From NCBI RefSeq assembly GCF_003431975.1, contig NZ_CP027116.1:3873400-3937399 (forward strand): 64,000 nt of DNA, written 5' to 3'. A program made the position numbers and the translations under genes. Source of the DNA: Bacillus pumilus. Its GTDB lineage: Bacteria > Bacillota > Bacilli > Bacillales > Bacillaceae. The notes under the pieces are model-generated. The model saw nothing but the letters and a program-made list of their open reading frames with translations, did no database searches and was not told where the DNA came from. This document shows, in pieces, positions 1 through 9,411 of this stretch (position 1 is its first letter; each line of letters starts with the position of its first letter).

Positions 1-1533
1 CTCTGGAGAGTATTTCATGGCATTGGAAATGATATTATCGAGCACCTGTGTGATTTTATCTTGATCGATCTCCACATATAATTCACGCTGCGGCAGGTTT
101 CGGATAAAATCGACGTGCTGTTCCTTCGTCATTTCAAAACGATCAATGACCAATGAGATAAATCTGATAAAATTCGTCCATTCACGGTTGAATTGATAAT
201 CCTTGCTGTCAAACTTAGACAGCTGCAGCAGGTCATTGACAAGCCGGATCATGCGCTCTGTTTCATTTTGTGTGACACTGAGGAATCTTGGCGCAAGCTC
301 TTTATCACCAATCGCCCCTTCAGCCAGTGCCTCAAGATAGCTTCGCATCGTCGTCAGCGGTGTGCGCAGCTCATGTGATACGTTTGCAACGAATTCACGG
401 CGTTCTGCATCAATTTTCTCCTGCTCTGTGACGTCATAAATGACTGCAATTAAACCATCAATCTTCCCATGCTCTTTCTGAATCACTGAGAAATTTACAC
501 GTAAAACAGATAGCTGATCTTCGCGTTCGATTTCTAGCAGCATGGAATCTTGATTTTCAACTAAATCTTCAAAGGTATGCGTGTCCTCAAGGCCCAGTAA
601 GGACGTGATCGGCATCTCTAGTGCTGTTTCACGTGAAACGTTCAAAAGCTCTAGTGCCGGGCTGTTTAATAGAATAATGGCACCGTTTTGATTCGTGGCG
701 ATGACACCATCCGTCATATAGGCAATAACAGAAGAAAGCTTCTTACGCTCACCCTCTGTCATGAGCTGCGCTTCCTCCAGCTCTCTCGTCAGATGGTTAA
801 AGGTCGTTGCAAGCTGGCCAATCTCGTCATGTCCATACTTTCGGACCTTCCTAGAAAAGTTCCCTTTGGCAAGCTCGATCGCCTGTTTTCTCATATCTGA
901 AATAGGATGAGTGATCGTTCTGAAGATGAAGATCCCAAGGAGTGCAGTCGTTCCAAGGGCGATTAGTGTGCCCGTCGCCAAAATGGTGTTAATGGTTCGC
1001 ATTTGGTTAAACACGCTCTCCATTGATGACACAACATAAATCACACCGACCGTTTCTTGGTTTTCATTTTTCACGGCTGTCGCAGAAATACGCACCCGTT
1101 TATTTGATTCTGGGTCATAGAATTTCTTTTCATAGTCTTTGCCCACTGCGAAAATCCGGCTAATGATTTGATCTGTGATTTTCTTGCCAGCAATCTCCTG
1201 ACTGCCATTATTCACAGAGGCAATCACCTCTCTGCTTTCGTCAATATAGCTGACTTCAGAAATTTCATTAGACTCGTCTTTGTTGTTAAAGTCGTTTAAT
1301 ATCTTTTGAGCATCCTCTTTTAATTCTGCCTTGCTTTTCGATGAATCTTGTTCTAGGTAATACGATAACGAGTAGATTCGCTGATTCAAGGAATTATCAT
1401 ATGAATTGATTAAGGACTGCTCTAGCTGCTTCACAAAGTACACACCAATGATCTGCATGGCGACGATGATCAGCAGCACGTAAATTAAGGTCAATTTGAA
1501 ATGAATCGAGCGAAAAAAACCTACTTTACTCAT
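1..1533 (-). CDS. walK: Sensor histidine kinase WalK (YycG), C-terminus cut by window edge
   Basis: Membrane sensor kinase of the essential WalRK system that controls cell-wall turnover. It phosphorylates WalR, encoded immediately upstream. The reading frame is open to base 1, giving 511 residues of an expected ~610. Visible order: TM1 (about 9-30), an extracytoplasmic Cache-like domain, TM2 (about 183-203), HAMP, PAS, then the dimerisation helix with VSHELRTPL; the phospho-accepting His is residue 387. The frame reaches the N-box (DNIISNAMKYSPE) at the very edge, so most of the ATPase domain is missing only because the window ends. Start is the ATG at 1533, seven bases after the walR stop, consistent with one operon. 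A parS site lies inside the gene. Confidence 0.95.
   Translation of the reverse strand, partial: MSKVGFFRSIHFKLTLIYVLLIIVAMQIIGVYFVKQLEQSLINSYDNSLNQRIYSLSYYLEQDSSKSKAELKEDAQKILNDFNNKDESNEISEVSYIDESREVIASVNNGSQEIAGKKITDQIISRIFAVGKDYEKKFYDPESNKRVRISATAVKNENQETVGVIYVVSSMESVFNQMRTINTILATGTLIALGTTALLGIFIFRTITHPISDMRKQAIELAKGNFSRKVRKYGHDEIGQLATTFNHLTRELEEAQLMTEGERKKLSSVIAYMTDGVIATNQNGAIILLNSPALELLNVSRETALEMPITSLLGLEDTHTFEDLVENQDSMLLEIEREDQLSVLRVNFSVIQKEHGKIDGLIAVIYDVTEQEKIDAERREFVANVSHELRTPLTTMRSYLEALAEGAIGDKELAPRFLSVTQNETERMIRLVNDLLQLSKFDSKDYQFNREWTNFIRFISLVIDRFEMTKEQHVDFIRNLPQRELYVEIDQDKITQVLDNIISNAMKYSPE
625..640. other. parS site (Spo0J/Noc-family ParB binding) inside walK
   Basis: TGTTTCACGTGAAACG is a near-perfect palindrome. 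It differs from the Bacillus parS consensus (TGTTNCACGTGAAACA) only at the last base. Spo0J nucleates here and spreads. It lies within coding sequence, as many parS sites do. Confidence 0.85.
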
Positions 1534-1540
1534 AAGAATC

Positions 1541-2248
1541 TTAGTCCTGCTCTGGGTTTCTTAAATAGTAGCCGACGCCTCGTCTTGTCACGATCCAGCT
1601 CGGGTGGCTAGGGTTGTCTTCAATTTTCTCACGAAGACGGCGGACTGTGACGTCTACTGTACGGACATCCCCGAAGTAATCGTAGCCCCAAACGGTTTGC
1701 AGCAGATGCTCACGTGTCATGACTTGTCCAATATGCTTCGCTAAGTAATGAAGCAATTCGAACTCTCGGTGCGTTAATTCAATCGTTTCCTCACGCTTAG
1801 ATACCACATAAGCATCTGGGTAAATGACGAGTGATCCAATTTCAATATCATTTGATTCAGATTCATCCTCTGTCTGAGGCGTAGCAATTTGTCTTCTCAA
1901 ATTCGCTTTCACACGGGCAAGCAGCTCACGCGTGCTGAATGGCTTCGTCACATAATCATCTGCGCCAAGCTCCAGACCGATGACTTTATCAATTTCAGAG
2001 TCTTTTGCTGTCAGCATGATAATCGGCATGTCATATTTCTTTCTCACTTCACGGCAAACTTCAACGCCATCTTTGTTTGGCAGCATAATGTCGAGCAGAA
2101 TGATGTCCGGCTTGATTTCTTCTACCATATCAAGGGCTTCATTTCCGTCATACGCACAATGAACCTCATAGCCCTCTTTTCTTAAGTTAAACTCCAATAT
2201 ATCAGCAATCGGTTTTTCATCATCTACGACAAGAATCTTTTTTTCCAT
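1541..2248 (-). CDS. walR: Response regulator WalR (YycF)
   Basis: OmpR-family DNA-binding response regulator of 235 aa, the usual length. The receiver domain (about 1-120) has the acidic pocket VVDDE, phospho-acceptor Asp53 in LLDIMLPN, and the conserved Lys in YVTKPF. The C-terminal winged helix (about 135-232) includes the LTHREFELL and RRLREKIE regions. Start is the ATG at 2248, preceded by GCAGGAGGAAA; a longer in-frame ATG at 2275 would lie upstream of that ribosome site and is rejected. It is the first gene of the walRK operon, and its partner kinase follows directly. Confidence 0.97.
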   Translation of the reverse strand: MEKKILVVDDEKPIADILEFNLRKEGYEVHCAYDGNEALDMVEEIKPDIILLDIMLPNKDGVEVCREVRKKYDMPIIMLTAKDSEIDKVIGLELGADDYVTKPFSTRELLARVKANLRRQIATPQTEDESESNDIEIGSLVIYPDAYVVSKREETIELTHREFELLHYLAKHIGQVMTREHLLQTVWGYDYFGDVRTVDVTVRRLREKIEDNPSHPSWIVTRRGVGYYLRNPEQD

Positions 2249-2306
2249 TGTGATTTCCTCCTGCATTTTTAGCATCTATGTCATTCCATTTTGCATGTCT
2301 CATTAG

Positions 2307-2347
2307 ACCTTTTTCGTTGGAGCGAAAAAGGCTCACTGTCTATTATA
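2307..2347 (-). promoter_or_regulatory. walR upstream region: -10 TATAAT and a leader hairpin
   Basis: Reading toward walR, a TATAAT (2342-2347) sits about 95 bases before the start codon. No good -35 hexamer is seen. Just downstream a strong inverted repeat (CCTTTTTCG / CGAAAAAGG, 2308-2331) would form a hairpin in the leader. It has no U-run after it, so it is not a normal terminator and could affect translation or stability. The promoter call is moderate. Confidence 0.45.
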
Positions 2348-2504
2348 ACGTTTTACGTGGCAAAGATAAAAACAATAACGGCTTTCTTTTCTAGTAAACG
2401 TTGGATAGGAAGTCACGTCTCAAAGAAATGTTAGCTTTTTTCCTTTTTTATTGAAACTTTTCCAGTCACCAATCGTCTATATAGATGTAACGTCTTCTTC
2501 TTAT

Positions 2505-2545
2505 GGAGCCGGGCCCTACCTAGGTCCGGCTTCTCCCTTTTTATG
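2505..2545 (+). terminator. Orphan hairpin with T-tract on the plus strand
   Basis: AGCCGGGCC pairs with GGTCCGGCT around a short loop and is followed on the plus strand by TCTCCCTTTTT. No plus-strand gene precedes it, so it is either the end of an unannotated short transcript or fortuitous. It lies between walR and the tRNA terminator. Confidence 0.4.
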
Positions 2546-2560
2546 CCTTCTTTTCATAAA

Positions 2561-2593
2561 ATAAAAACGCACCTGCGATTGCAGATGCGTTTG
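2561..2593 (-). terminator. Terminator of the tRNA operon
   Basis: On the minus strand ACGCATCTGC and GCAGGTGCGT form a ten-pair stem with an AATC loop. A TTTTTATTTT tract follows immediately after the last tRNA (Phe). Confidence 0.85.
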
Positions 2594-2597
2594 GAAG

Positions 2598-2670
<73 letters not shown>

Positions 2671-2697
2671 ATCATCAAAAAGATGAATATGTATAAA

Positions 2698-2774
2698 TGG
2701 CGGTCCGGACGGGACTCGAACCCGCGACCTCCTGCGTGACAGGCAGGCATTCTAACCAACTGAACTACCGGACC
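2698..2774 (-). tRNA. tRNA-Asp (GTC)
   Basis: A 77-base gene including an encoded CCA. Acceptor stem GGTCCGG/CCGGACC, anticodon loop CTGTCAC (GTC), T-loop GGTTCGAGTCC. Third of four in the operon. Confidence 0.97.
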
Positions 2775-2856
2775 TCAGTAACTTGCCCGAAAAAGCAATC
2801 GTGGTGCTCCTTCAAGCAAGTGAGGAAAAAATTAGCTTAACGCTAAAGTAAATCAA

Positions 2857-2928
2857 TGACCCGTACGGGATTCGAACCCGTGTTACCGCCGTGAAAGGGC
2901 GGTGTCTTAACCGCTTGACCAACGGGCC
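2857..2928 (-). tRNA. tRNA-Glu (TTC)
   Basis: A 72-base cloverleaf with acceptor GGCCCGT/ACGGGTC (one G-U pair), anticodon loop CTTTCAC (TTC) and T-loop GGTTCGAATCC. CCA is not encoded. An 82-base spacer separates it from the downstream Asp gene. Confidence 0.97.
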
Positions 2929-2934
2929 AATACA

Positions 2935-3010
2935 TGGTGAGCCATGAAGGACTCGAACCTTCGACCCTCTGATTAAAAGTCAGATGCTCTACCAACTGAG
3001 CTAATGGCTC
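2935..3010 (-). tRNA. tRNA-Lys (TTT)
   Basis: A 76-base gene with encoded CCA. Acceptor GAGCCAT/ATGGCTC, anticodon loop CTTTTAA (TTT), T-loop GGTTCGAGTCC. First tRNA of the Lys-Glu-Asp-Phe cluster, six bases from the Glu gene. Confidence 0.97.
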
Positions 3011-3124
3011 TCGGTTTGTGAAAAGTAATTCTGAAGAAGTTGTATTGCGTCAAACCAATCGCTTTAAAAAAGCTGGAACATCGCATCCTAACAAGTTTCA
3101 GAGACCTTTGCAACAACGAGATTT

Positions 3125-3154
3125 ATAATATCATAGAATAATTACATATGGCAA
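3125..3154 (-). promoter_or_regulatory. Promoter of the tRNA cluster
   Basis: TTGCCA, an 18-base spacer and TATTAT read toward tRNA-Lys: a SigA-type promoter about 115 bases upstream of it. The rest of the tRNA-to-peroxiredoxin gap (3011-3353) shows no gene. Confidence 0.6.
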
Positions 3155-3353
3155 TACGTTTTTCGACATTTTTTTAAAAAAAGTGTCGGATTTGAAATCT
3201 CCTGCCAAAGCCTCCAATCTTGCAACCGCCTTCAATTTTGATGCATCTTTTCCATCACCCTTGCCTATTCAAGCACATAGAAACGTTTTAAGCCGCTCGA
3301 AAATGGTTATACATGAAACAAGTGACATTGTGATTGAAAAAGGAGGAAGCAGT

Positions 3354-3878
3354 ATGAGTTCATTCAAATTAGGAGATAAAATGCCCAATTTTTCACTTCC
3401 AACCATTCAGGGCGAACATATTGATTTTCACAAACATTTAGAGGAGCATCAAAGCTGGCATCTCATCGTCTTCTTTAGAGGATCTTGGTGCCCAGTATGT
3501 GTAGAAGAGTTAAAAGAGCTTGAACAGCAGCAATCATATTTTCAAGACAAGGATATCCACTTAATGGCGATTTCAACGGATAACTCTGATGACTTGAAGG
3601 AATTTGCAGATAAAGAAGGGCTATCCTTCCCGATCATGTCTGACAAAGACCTTACTTCATTAAAAGCATATGAAGTCCACTATCACGGAGAAGACGCTCC
3701 TTATGAAGATCACGGAGTTCACGGGGAACCTGCCTATTTCTTATTAAATGATAAGGGCCAAGTCCTCTATCAGCAAAGACAAACAAGCCCGTTCGGCAGA
3801 CCGCATGCCAACGAACTGCGCAAAATCATTCAGTACATCCGCAAAAACTTAAAAGGCCAGTATAAAAGCGTGAAATAA
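3354..3878 (+). CDS. Peroxiredoxin-like thiol oxidoreductase (AhpC/TSA family)
   Basis: A 174-aa cytoplasmic protein with a thioredoxin fold. The active site is FRGSWCPVC, with Cys46 and Cys49, followed by the TDNSDDLKEFADKEGLSFPIMSD region typical of peroxiredoxins. It probably reduces peroxides or acts as a bacterioferritin-comigratory-type enzyme; the true substrate cannot be read from sequence. Start is the ATG at 3354, after AGGAGG. The frame is open further upstream to 3183, but that extension is rich in low-complexity residues and has no ribosome site. It is monocistronic, with a terminator directly behind it. Confidence 0.85.
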   Translation: MSSFKLGDKMPNFSLPTIQGEHIDFHKHLEEHQSWHLIVFFRGSWCPVCVEELKELEQQQSYFQDKDIHLMAISTDNSDDLKEFADKEGLSFPIMSDKDLTSLKAYEVHYHGEDAPYEDHGVHGEPAYFLLNDKGQVLYQQRQTSPFGRPHANELRKIIQYIRKNLKGQYKSVK

Positions 3879-3879
3879 G

Positions 3880-3909
3880 AAAGAAGCCCTCCTGACGAGG
3901 GCTTCTTTT
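3880..3909. terminator. Bidirectional terminator, peroxiredoxin / small membrane protein
   Basis: AAGAAGCCCTC and GAGGGCTTCTT form a stem with A-rich and T-rich flanks. It serves both the plus-strand peroxiredoxin and the convergent minus-strand operon, whose stop codon lies at the stem edge. Confidence 0.85.
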
Positions 3910-4117
3910 ATGAATTCCTTTTATTATATAACCGGTCTGCGGCGAAAAAGACAAGAAGACCCGACATGAGAATGACAAAGGTGACGGGTGGTTTATCCTC
4001 CTGAAAATACGTATACAGTGCATGTCCTCCTAATGCGAGAAGATAAAAGATAAATGCCGGCACAGCTGCTTTATGTGCATTCGCTTGTTCTCTTTGCGTA
4101 CTTTTTTTGAAAAACAA
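3908..4117 (-). CDS. Small two-helix membrane protein, unknown function
   Basis: A 69-aa protein with a short basic N-terminus and two hydrophobic segments (about 19-37 and 44-61), ending in a basic tail. I recognise no family. It uses a TTG start with AAGGGGAA nine bases upstream; this ribosome site overlaps the stop of the preceding DUF418 gene, so the two are translationally close and surely one operon. Its role may be tied to that membrane protein. The strong ribosome site and tight spacing support a real gene. Confidence 0.65.
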   Translation of the reverse strand: MFFKKSTQREQANAHKAAVPAFIFYLLALGGHALYTYFQEDKPPVTFVILMSGLLVFFAADRLYNKRNS

Positions 4118-4132
4118 TGTAACGATTCCCCT

Positions 4133-5266
4133 TTATGCTGCTTTTTTCTTCGTCACCCGGCGAAGTGCCTGCGAACGAATATATTCCACCGGACCCATTC
4201 TCCAAACCTTTAGACAAAATGCTGAAATGGCGATTTGCAGAAGTGAAATGAGCAGCCATGCCAATACGATAAGAGGGGCGTTGATTTGTCCGCCAAGACC
4301 CAATCCCCAGCTATAAAAAAGTACCGAGCAGATGATATTTTGCAGGATGTAACAGCTGAGCGCCATTTTGCCTACATATTCAAACCAATTCCACATAAAC
4401 CATGACTCCCTGTGTACCAGAAGTTTCGCAATGACAGCAATATAGAAAAGTGAGAGGAATGGTGAAAACGCATAGCGCACCACGAATTCCACTATTTCAT
4501 TTGGCACAAAGACGAGTGCATTCAGCGGTAGACCAATCCATAAACCGATTCGGAATAATGTTTTCCGCAGAGAACGCCCGCGTTCATTTTCATAAAATAC
4601 ACCAGCTCTCATCATCCGAACACCTAATAAGAACAGAAATGTGTTCATTGGGATGATGAAGATCGCTTCTTCTCGGTACATGAAAAAGTGTTGTAATCGT
4701 TCTTGAACCTGCGAGATCCATGTCTCTGGCAGCTGCTCTTCCAGAGCGGGTTCACTAACTTGATCATACGATGCTGTTTCCATTTCAGACAGGGCGAACA
4801 CCGTCAGACATGACAGAACGATCAAATGAATGACTCCAGAGAAGAGCATACCCTTTTTGATGCGCCGATTCCCTCCTCGTACAATAAATGCCACAAGCAA
4901 ACCGGTCACAGCGTAGCTCATGAGCACATCATATTCCATCACAAGTGCAAAATGGACAAAGCCTTCGATCAATAAAAATAAAAGAATCCATAAATATGTA
5001 CCTGGCCAAGGCGTGTTTTTTCTTTTGGCCTGCTGGTATTTCAGCTCTAGCCCTACACCAAACATAATCGTGAGCAGCGATAGCATTTTCCCATAGACGA
5101 ACATGGAAACAAGGCTTTCTAAAAAACTGCCATTCTCATATTCATCTGCAATCTGATCTGTCGCAAAGGTGTCCCCTGCATACGCAAAAAACCAGACGTT
5201 CGTTCCCAATGTGCCTAATATGGCGAAACCTCTTAAAATATCTAATAATCTTATTCTTTCTTTCAC
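4133..5266 (-). CDS. DUF418-family multi-pass membrane protein (YeiB/YxaH-like)
   Basis: A 377-aa integral membrane protein with about nine to ten hydrophobic segments. The N-terminus (RIRLLDILRGFAILGTLGTN) and the C-terminal part, with SCYILQNI and PVEYI near the end, are hallmarks of the DUF418/YeiB family, related to acyltransferase-type membrane proteins. Function is unknown; an envelope role is inferred. It has a GTG start with GGAAGGAGC upstream. It leads a two-gene operon with the small membrane protein. Confidence 0.85.
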   Translation of the reverse strand: MKERIRLLDILRGFAILGTLGTNVWFFAYAGDTFATDQIADEYENGSFLESLVSMFVYGKMLSLLTIMFGVGLELKYQQAKRKNTPWPGTYLWILLFLLIEGFVHFALVMEYDVLMSYAVTGLLVAFIVRGGNRRIKKGMLFSGVIHLIVLSCLTVFALSEMETASYDQVSEPALEEQLPETWISQVQERLQHFFMYREEAIFIIPMNTFLFLLGVRMMRAGVFYENERGRSLRKTLFRIGLWIGLPLNALVFVPNEIVEFVVRYAFSPFLSLFYIAVIAKLLVHRESWFMWNWFEYVGKMALSCYILQNIICSVLFYSWGLGLGGQINAPLIVLAWLLISLLQIAISAFCLKVWRMGPVEYIRSQALRRVTKKKAA

Positions 5267-5349
5267 TAGAACGCTCCTTCCCCCTATACAGTTATCATAT
5301 TTTGGTAATGACCGGAAGCCTGTTCTACTGAAATTAAGAAATATTTAAA

Positions 5350-5390
5350 CAAAAAAACACCAGTAAAATGTGCAATTTTACTGGTGTTTG
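5350..5390 (-). terminator. purA terminator
   Basis: AACACCAGTAAAAT and ATTTTACTGGTGTT form a 14-pair stem, followed on the minus strand by TTTTTTT. It lies just after the purA stop. Confidence 0.9.
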
Positions 5391-5402
5391 ATCAGTCTAT
5401 GA

Positions 5403-6722
<1,320 letters not shown>

Positions 6723-6743
6723 TTATCTCTTTCAAACACATTT

Positions 6744-6772
6744 ATTTTATCAATGCAAAACGAAAAAGTCAA
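6744..6772 (-). promoter_or_regulatory. purA SigA promoter
   Basis: TTGACT, an exact 17-base spacer, then TAAAAT, reading toward purA about 50 bases before its start codon. Confidence 0.85.
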
Positions 6773-6777
6773 CGTGA

Positions 6778-6818
6778 AATCCGAACATTAATATCTCGAA
6801 ATCAAATTTTGTTCGTTT
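6778..6818. promoter_or_regulatory. PurR operator (PurBox pair) upstream of purA
   Basis: AATCCGAACATT on one strand and AAAACGAACAAAAT on the other form the inverted PurBox arrangement, with 24 bases between the CGAAC cores. This matches the known Bacillus pur operator layout. It lies directly upstream of the promoter, implying adenine/PRPP-responsive repression by PurR. Confidence 0.75.
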
Positions 6819-6902
6819 TAAATGTGAGAAAAAGCGCTTTAATCACTTCGTAAGTAGTTAAAAAGGGAGATTTTGAGTAAAAACAACGATTTTGAGTATT
6901 CT

Positions 6903-7490
6903 CTATTTCGATTGATTTTCAATCAACTGAATCATCGAGCTTGCCATAAAATCAGGTGAGTAAGGTCTTCCTGCCCTCAGCCACCATTCAGCCGTTCCAG
7001 CATAAGCCGACATGACGAATTGCTTCTGCATGTCGATAGGAACGAGTTGCGAATCAGGCTTTGAACCTGCGACCTCCTCTACCCCTAAAGAAAAGCTTTC
7101 CTCAAAAAAAGCACGAACCGTTTGACGAATATTGAGCTCTCGGCCTCTTTTCAAGAGAATTTGATACTCCTCTTCATGTTCCTGCAAATGCTGATAAAAT
7201 CGAAAAATATACACATAAGCTGCATGCCCTTCTTTCCAATCTCCTTCCGATACAGGAGCAAAAATGGTCTCTTTCATCACATCGAACATCTCACCCATTA
7301 CCTGCTGGGCAAGATCAAATTTATCCTCATAATGCTGATAAAAGGTCGTCCGGTGGATGCCTGCCCTCTTCGTTAAATCCTGTACAGAGATCTTTCCCCA
7401 CTCTTTCTCTCTTAATAATTGAAATAACGCTTTTCTTAATTGCTGCTTCGATTCCGTCGCGCGCTTATCCCCTCTGTAGCAGTCCGCCAC
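6903..7490 (-). CDS. TetR-family transcriptional regulator
   Basis: A TetR-type repressor of about 195 aa. The N-terminal helix-turn-helix is visible as LRKALFQLLREKEWGKISVQ followed by DLTKRAGIHRTTFYQHYEDK. The C-terminal ligand domain resembles the TetR_C_7-type (Bacillus YkgA-like) architecture. The GTG at 7490 has AAGGGGAG eight bases upstream; a longer form from a TTG at 7520 lacks a ribosome site. It is divergent from the P450 gene, so that gene is a likely target, by inference from position only. Confidence 0.8.
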   Translation of the reverse strand: MADCYRGDKRATESKQQLRKALFQLLREKEWGKISVQDLTKRAGIHRTTFYQHYEDKFDLAQQVMGEMFDVMKETIFAPVSEGDWKEGHAAYVYIFRFYQHLQEHEEEYQILLKRGRELNIRQTVRAFFEESFSLGVEEVAGSKPDSQLVPIDMQKQFVMSAYAGTAEWWLRAGRPYSPDFMASSMIQLIENQSK

Positions 7491-7626
7491 AAGCCGCTCT
7501 CCCCTTCCTCTTTTCTTCAACAGATTTCGTCTTTCTGTTGGTTGAATCCTCCAGGCTGATGAAGTAACTTTAATCTAACACAATGAAAAAAAGGAATCAT
7601 CTGACAACCTATAAGGAGTGATGACC

Positions 7627-8832
7627 GTGGAAACAACAACACCAAATGCCGTGCAAAAAGCGTTATTAAGAGGGAAAAATAAGCAGGATCCGTATCACCC
7701 ATTTGATTGGTATGCCCACATGCGTCAGACATCCCCTGTTCACTTTGATGAAGACAGCCAAACATGGAGTGTATTCACCTATGAAGAAGCAAAACGTGTG
7801 ACAATCGATAAAGATACCTTTTCTAGTCAGCCTCCTAAAGACCGGCGGAAGACTTCCATGATGAAAACAATGGTGATGATGGACCCTCCTAATCATACTC
7901 GCATCCGTTCCATTGTTAGCAAAGCCTTTACACCTCGCGTCATGAAATCGTGGGAGCCGCGTATTCAAGAATTGATGGAAGAACTCATGGAAGAAATTGA
8001 AGGGAAACAAGAGATTGATCTTGTTCAAAACATCTCGTATCCACTCCCTGTCATTGTGATTGCAGAGCTTTTAGGTGTGCCGTCAGAGCATAAACAATCC
8101 TTTAAAGAATGGTCAGATCTTCTCGTCAGCATGCCTAAAAGCGAAAATAAGGAAGATGTCGCAGAATGGCAGAAAACCCGGGACAAAGGAGAAGCAGACA
8201 TGATGGCGTTTTTTGCAGACATTATTGAAAAGAAGCGTCACAACCTCGGTGATGATTTGATTTCCCTCCTGATTCAAGCAGAGGAGAATGGAGATAAACT
8301 GTCAGCGGATGAATTAATTCCATTCTGTAATCTTCTTCTTTTAGCCGGCAACGAAACAACCACCAATCTCATCTCCAACATGATCTTTAGCTTGTTAGAA
8401 CAGCCGGGTGCGTATGAAGCGCTCGCTCAATCACCTGAACTCATTCCACGAGCGGTGGAGGAGGCTGTCCGTTTTCGTGCACCAGCTCCTACGATCGTCC
8501 GATATGTCACAGAAGACACAGAGCTTGGAGGGAAAGTGTTGAAAAAGGGAGACAATGTGATTGTGTTTCTTGCTTCTGCCAACCGGGATGAGCGTCAATT
8601 TTCAAATGCACATGAGTTTGATATACACCGCCATCCTAACCCTCATATTGGTTTCGGGCACGGCATCCATTTCTGTCTTGGCGCACCACTAGCCCGCCTT
8701 GAAGCATGTACAGCTATAAAGATTTTAATAGAACGTTATGAGACGCTAGAGCTCCTCTCGTACGTTCCGATGACAAGCAGCAGCATGTATGGACTGAAAG
8801 AGCTGAAGCTGCGTGTCACGCCTCGTTTATAA
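7627..8832 (+). CDS. Cytochrome P450, CYP109 family
   Basis: A soluble heme monooxygenase of 401 aa. I recognise close similarity to the B. subtilis CYP109B1 (YjiB) type. Landmarks: substrate-side IINMDPP-like motif MVMMDPPNHTRIRS, oxygen-activation I-helix LLLAGNETTTN, the ExxR motif in EEAVRFRAP, and heme-ligand loop FGHGIHFCLG with Cys350. Relatives hydroxylate fatty acids, ionones and steroids; the native substrate is unknown, and redox partners are not encoded nearby. I chose the GTG at 7627, eight bases after AAGGAG; GTG 7618 and ATG 7621 overlap or abut the ribosome site. Confidence 0.9.
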   Translation: METTTPNAVQKALLRGKNKQDPYHPFDWYAHMRQTSPVHFDEDSQTWSVFTYEEAKRVTIDKDTFSSQPPKDRRKTSMMKTMVMMDPPNHTRIRSIVSKAFTPRVMKSWEPRIQELMEELMEEIEGKQEIDLVQNISYPLPVIVIAELLGVPSEHKQSFKEWSDLLVSMPKSENKEDVAEWQKTRDKGEADMMAFFADIIEKKRHNLGDDLISLLIQAEENGDKLSADELIPFCNLLLLAGNETTTNLISNMIFSLLEQPGAYEALAQSPELIPRAVEEAVRFRAPAPTIVRYVTEDTELGGKVLKKGDNVIVFLASANRDERQFSNAHEFDIHRHPNPHIGFGHGIHFCLGAPLARLEACTAIKILIERYETLELLSYVPMTSSSMYGLKELKLRVTPRL

Positions 8833-8835
8833 CAG

Positions 8836-8867
8836 AAAAGACTCCCGGGCATGGGAGTCTTTTTTTA
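8836..8867. terminator. Terminator between P450 and yycE
   Basis: AAAAGACTCCC and GGGAGTCTTTTTTT enclose a six-base loop. The T-tract is on the plus strand; the convergent yycE stop codon sits at its edge. Confidence 0.85.
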
Positions 8868-9278
8868 AATGGGGGTGATTCCGTCTGTGTTCATGAGTAC
8901 AATGCGATACCCATCTGGATCTTCAATCGTTGCTCCTCCCCGTTCCCAATATGGATTTGTAGAGGTGACTTGCCGTCCGCCAAATGAAAGCAACCTCTTT
9001 TTCATTTGCCTGAATTCCTCAGCATCCGGAATATAGAACACAAGAAGCTGTTCTGGATGGGGGGCAGGCAGACTTTCTTCTTCTTCATGCTTCGTGATTT
9101 CTAAATGAACATGCTGATGAGGGAGCCCCAGCATGACACCATCATATCCTTCATGCTGATCAAATGAGCCTATTCTTTTGAGTCCTAAGCCTTCTTCATA
9201 AAAGGAAACAACCTTTTCCATGTTAACGGTTGGGCGTGCGATGCGTAATTGAGCGGCTTCGAATTGTTGAAATTTCAT
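8865..9278 (-). CDS. yycE: YycE-like glyoxalase/VOC-fold protein
   Basis: A 137-aa protein of the vicinal-oxygen-chelate superfamily. It has one betaalphabetabetabeta pair; RPTVNMEKVVSFYEEGLGL and the C-terminal IEDPDGYRIVLMN are typical. Its position between purA and dnaC and its length match B. subtilis YycE, a protein of unknown substrate. Start is an ATG with AAAAGGAGTGATGACTG upstream. Confidence 0.85.
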   Translation of the reverse strand: MKFQQFEAAQLRIARPTVNMEKVVSFYEEGLGLKRIGSFDQHEGYDGVMLGLPHQHVHLEITKHEEEESLPAPHPEQLLVFYIPDAEEFRQMKKRLLSFGGRQVTSTNPYWERGGATIEDPDGYRIVLMNTDGITPI

Positions 9279-9378
9279 CAGTCATCACTCCTTTTCTCCT
9301 TTTAGTATACGGTTTCTCTGTCTTGCCATCCTCCTCATTTGGACTGTTTTTCAATCATTCTTTCGATGTAGATCAATC

Positions 9379-9411
9379 AAAAAAAGCCCAGCTTCTTGAG
9401 CTGGGCTTTAA
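9379..9411 (-). terminator. dnaC terminator
   Basis: AAGCCCAGC and GCTGGGCTT pair, with TTTTTT following on the minus strand. The dnaC stop codon lies inside the first arm of the stem. Confidence 0.88.

Noticed and set aside
1709-1718. CACGTG in walR as a parS
   Set aside because: The flanks (GCTCACGTGTCA) do not follow the 16-base palindrome.
8178-8190. ACCCGGGA in the P450 gene as a Noc-binding site
   Set aside because: The Noc consensus is ATTTCCCGGGAAAT; the outer bases here do not match.
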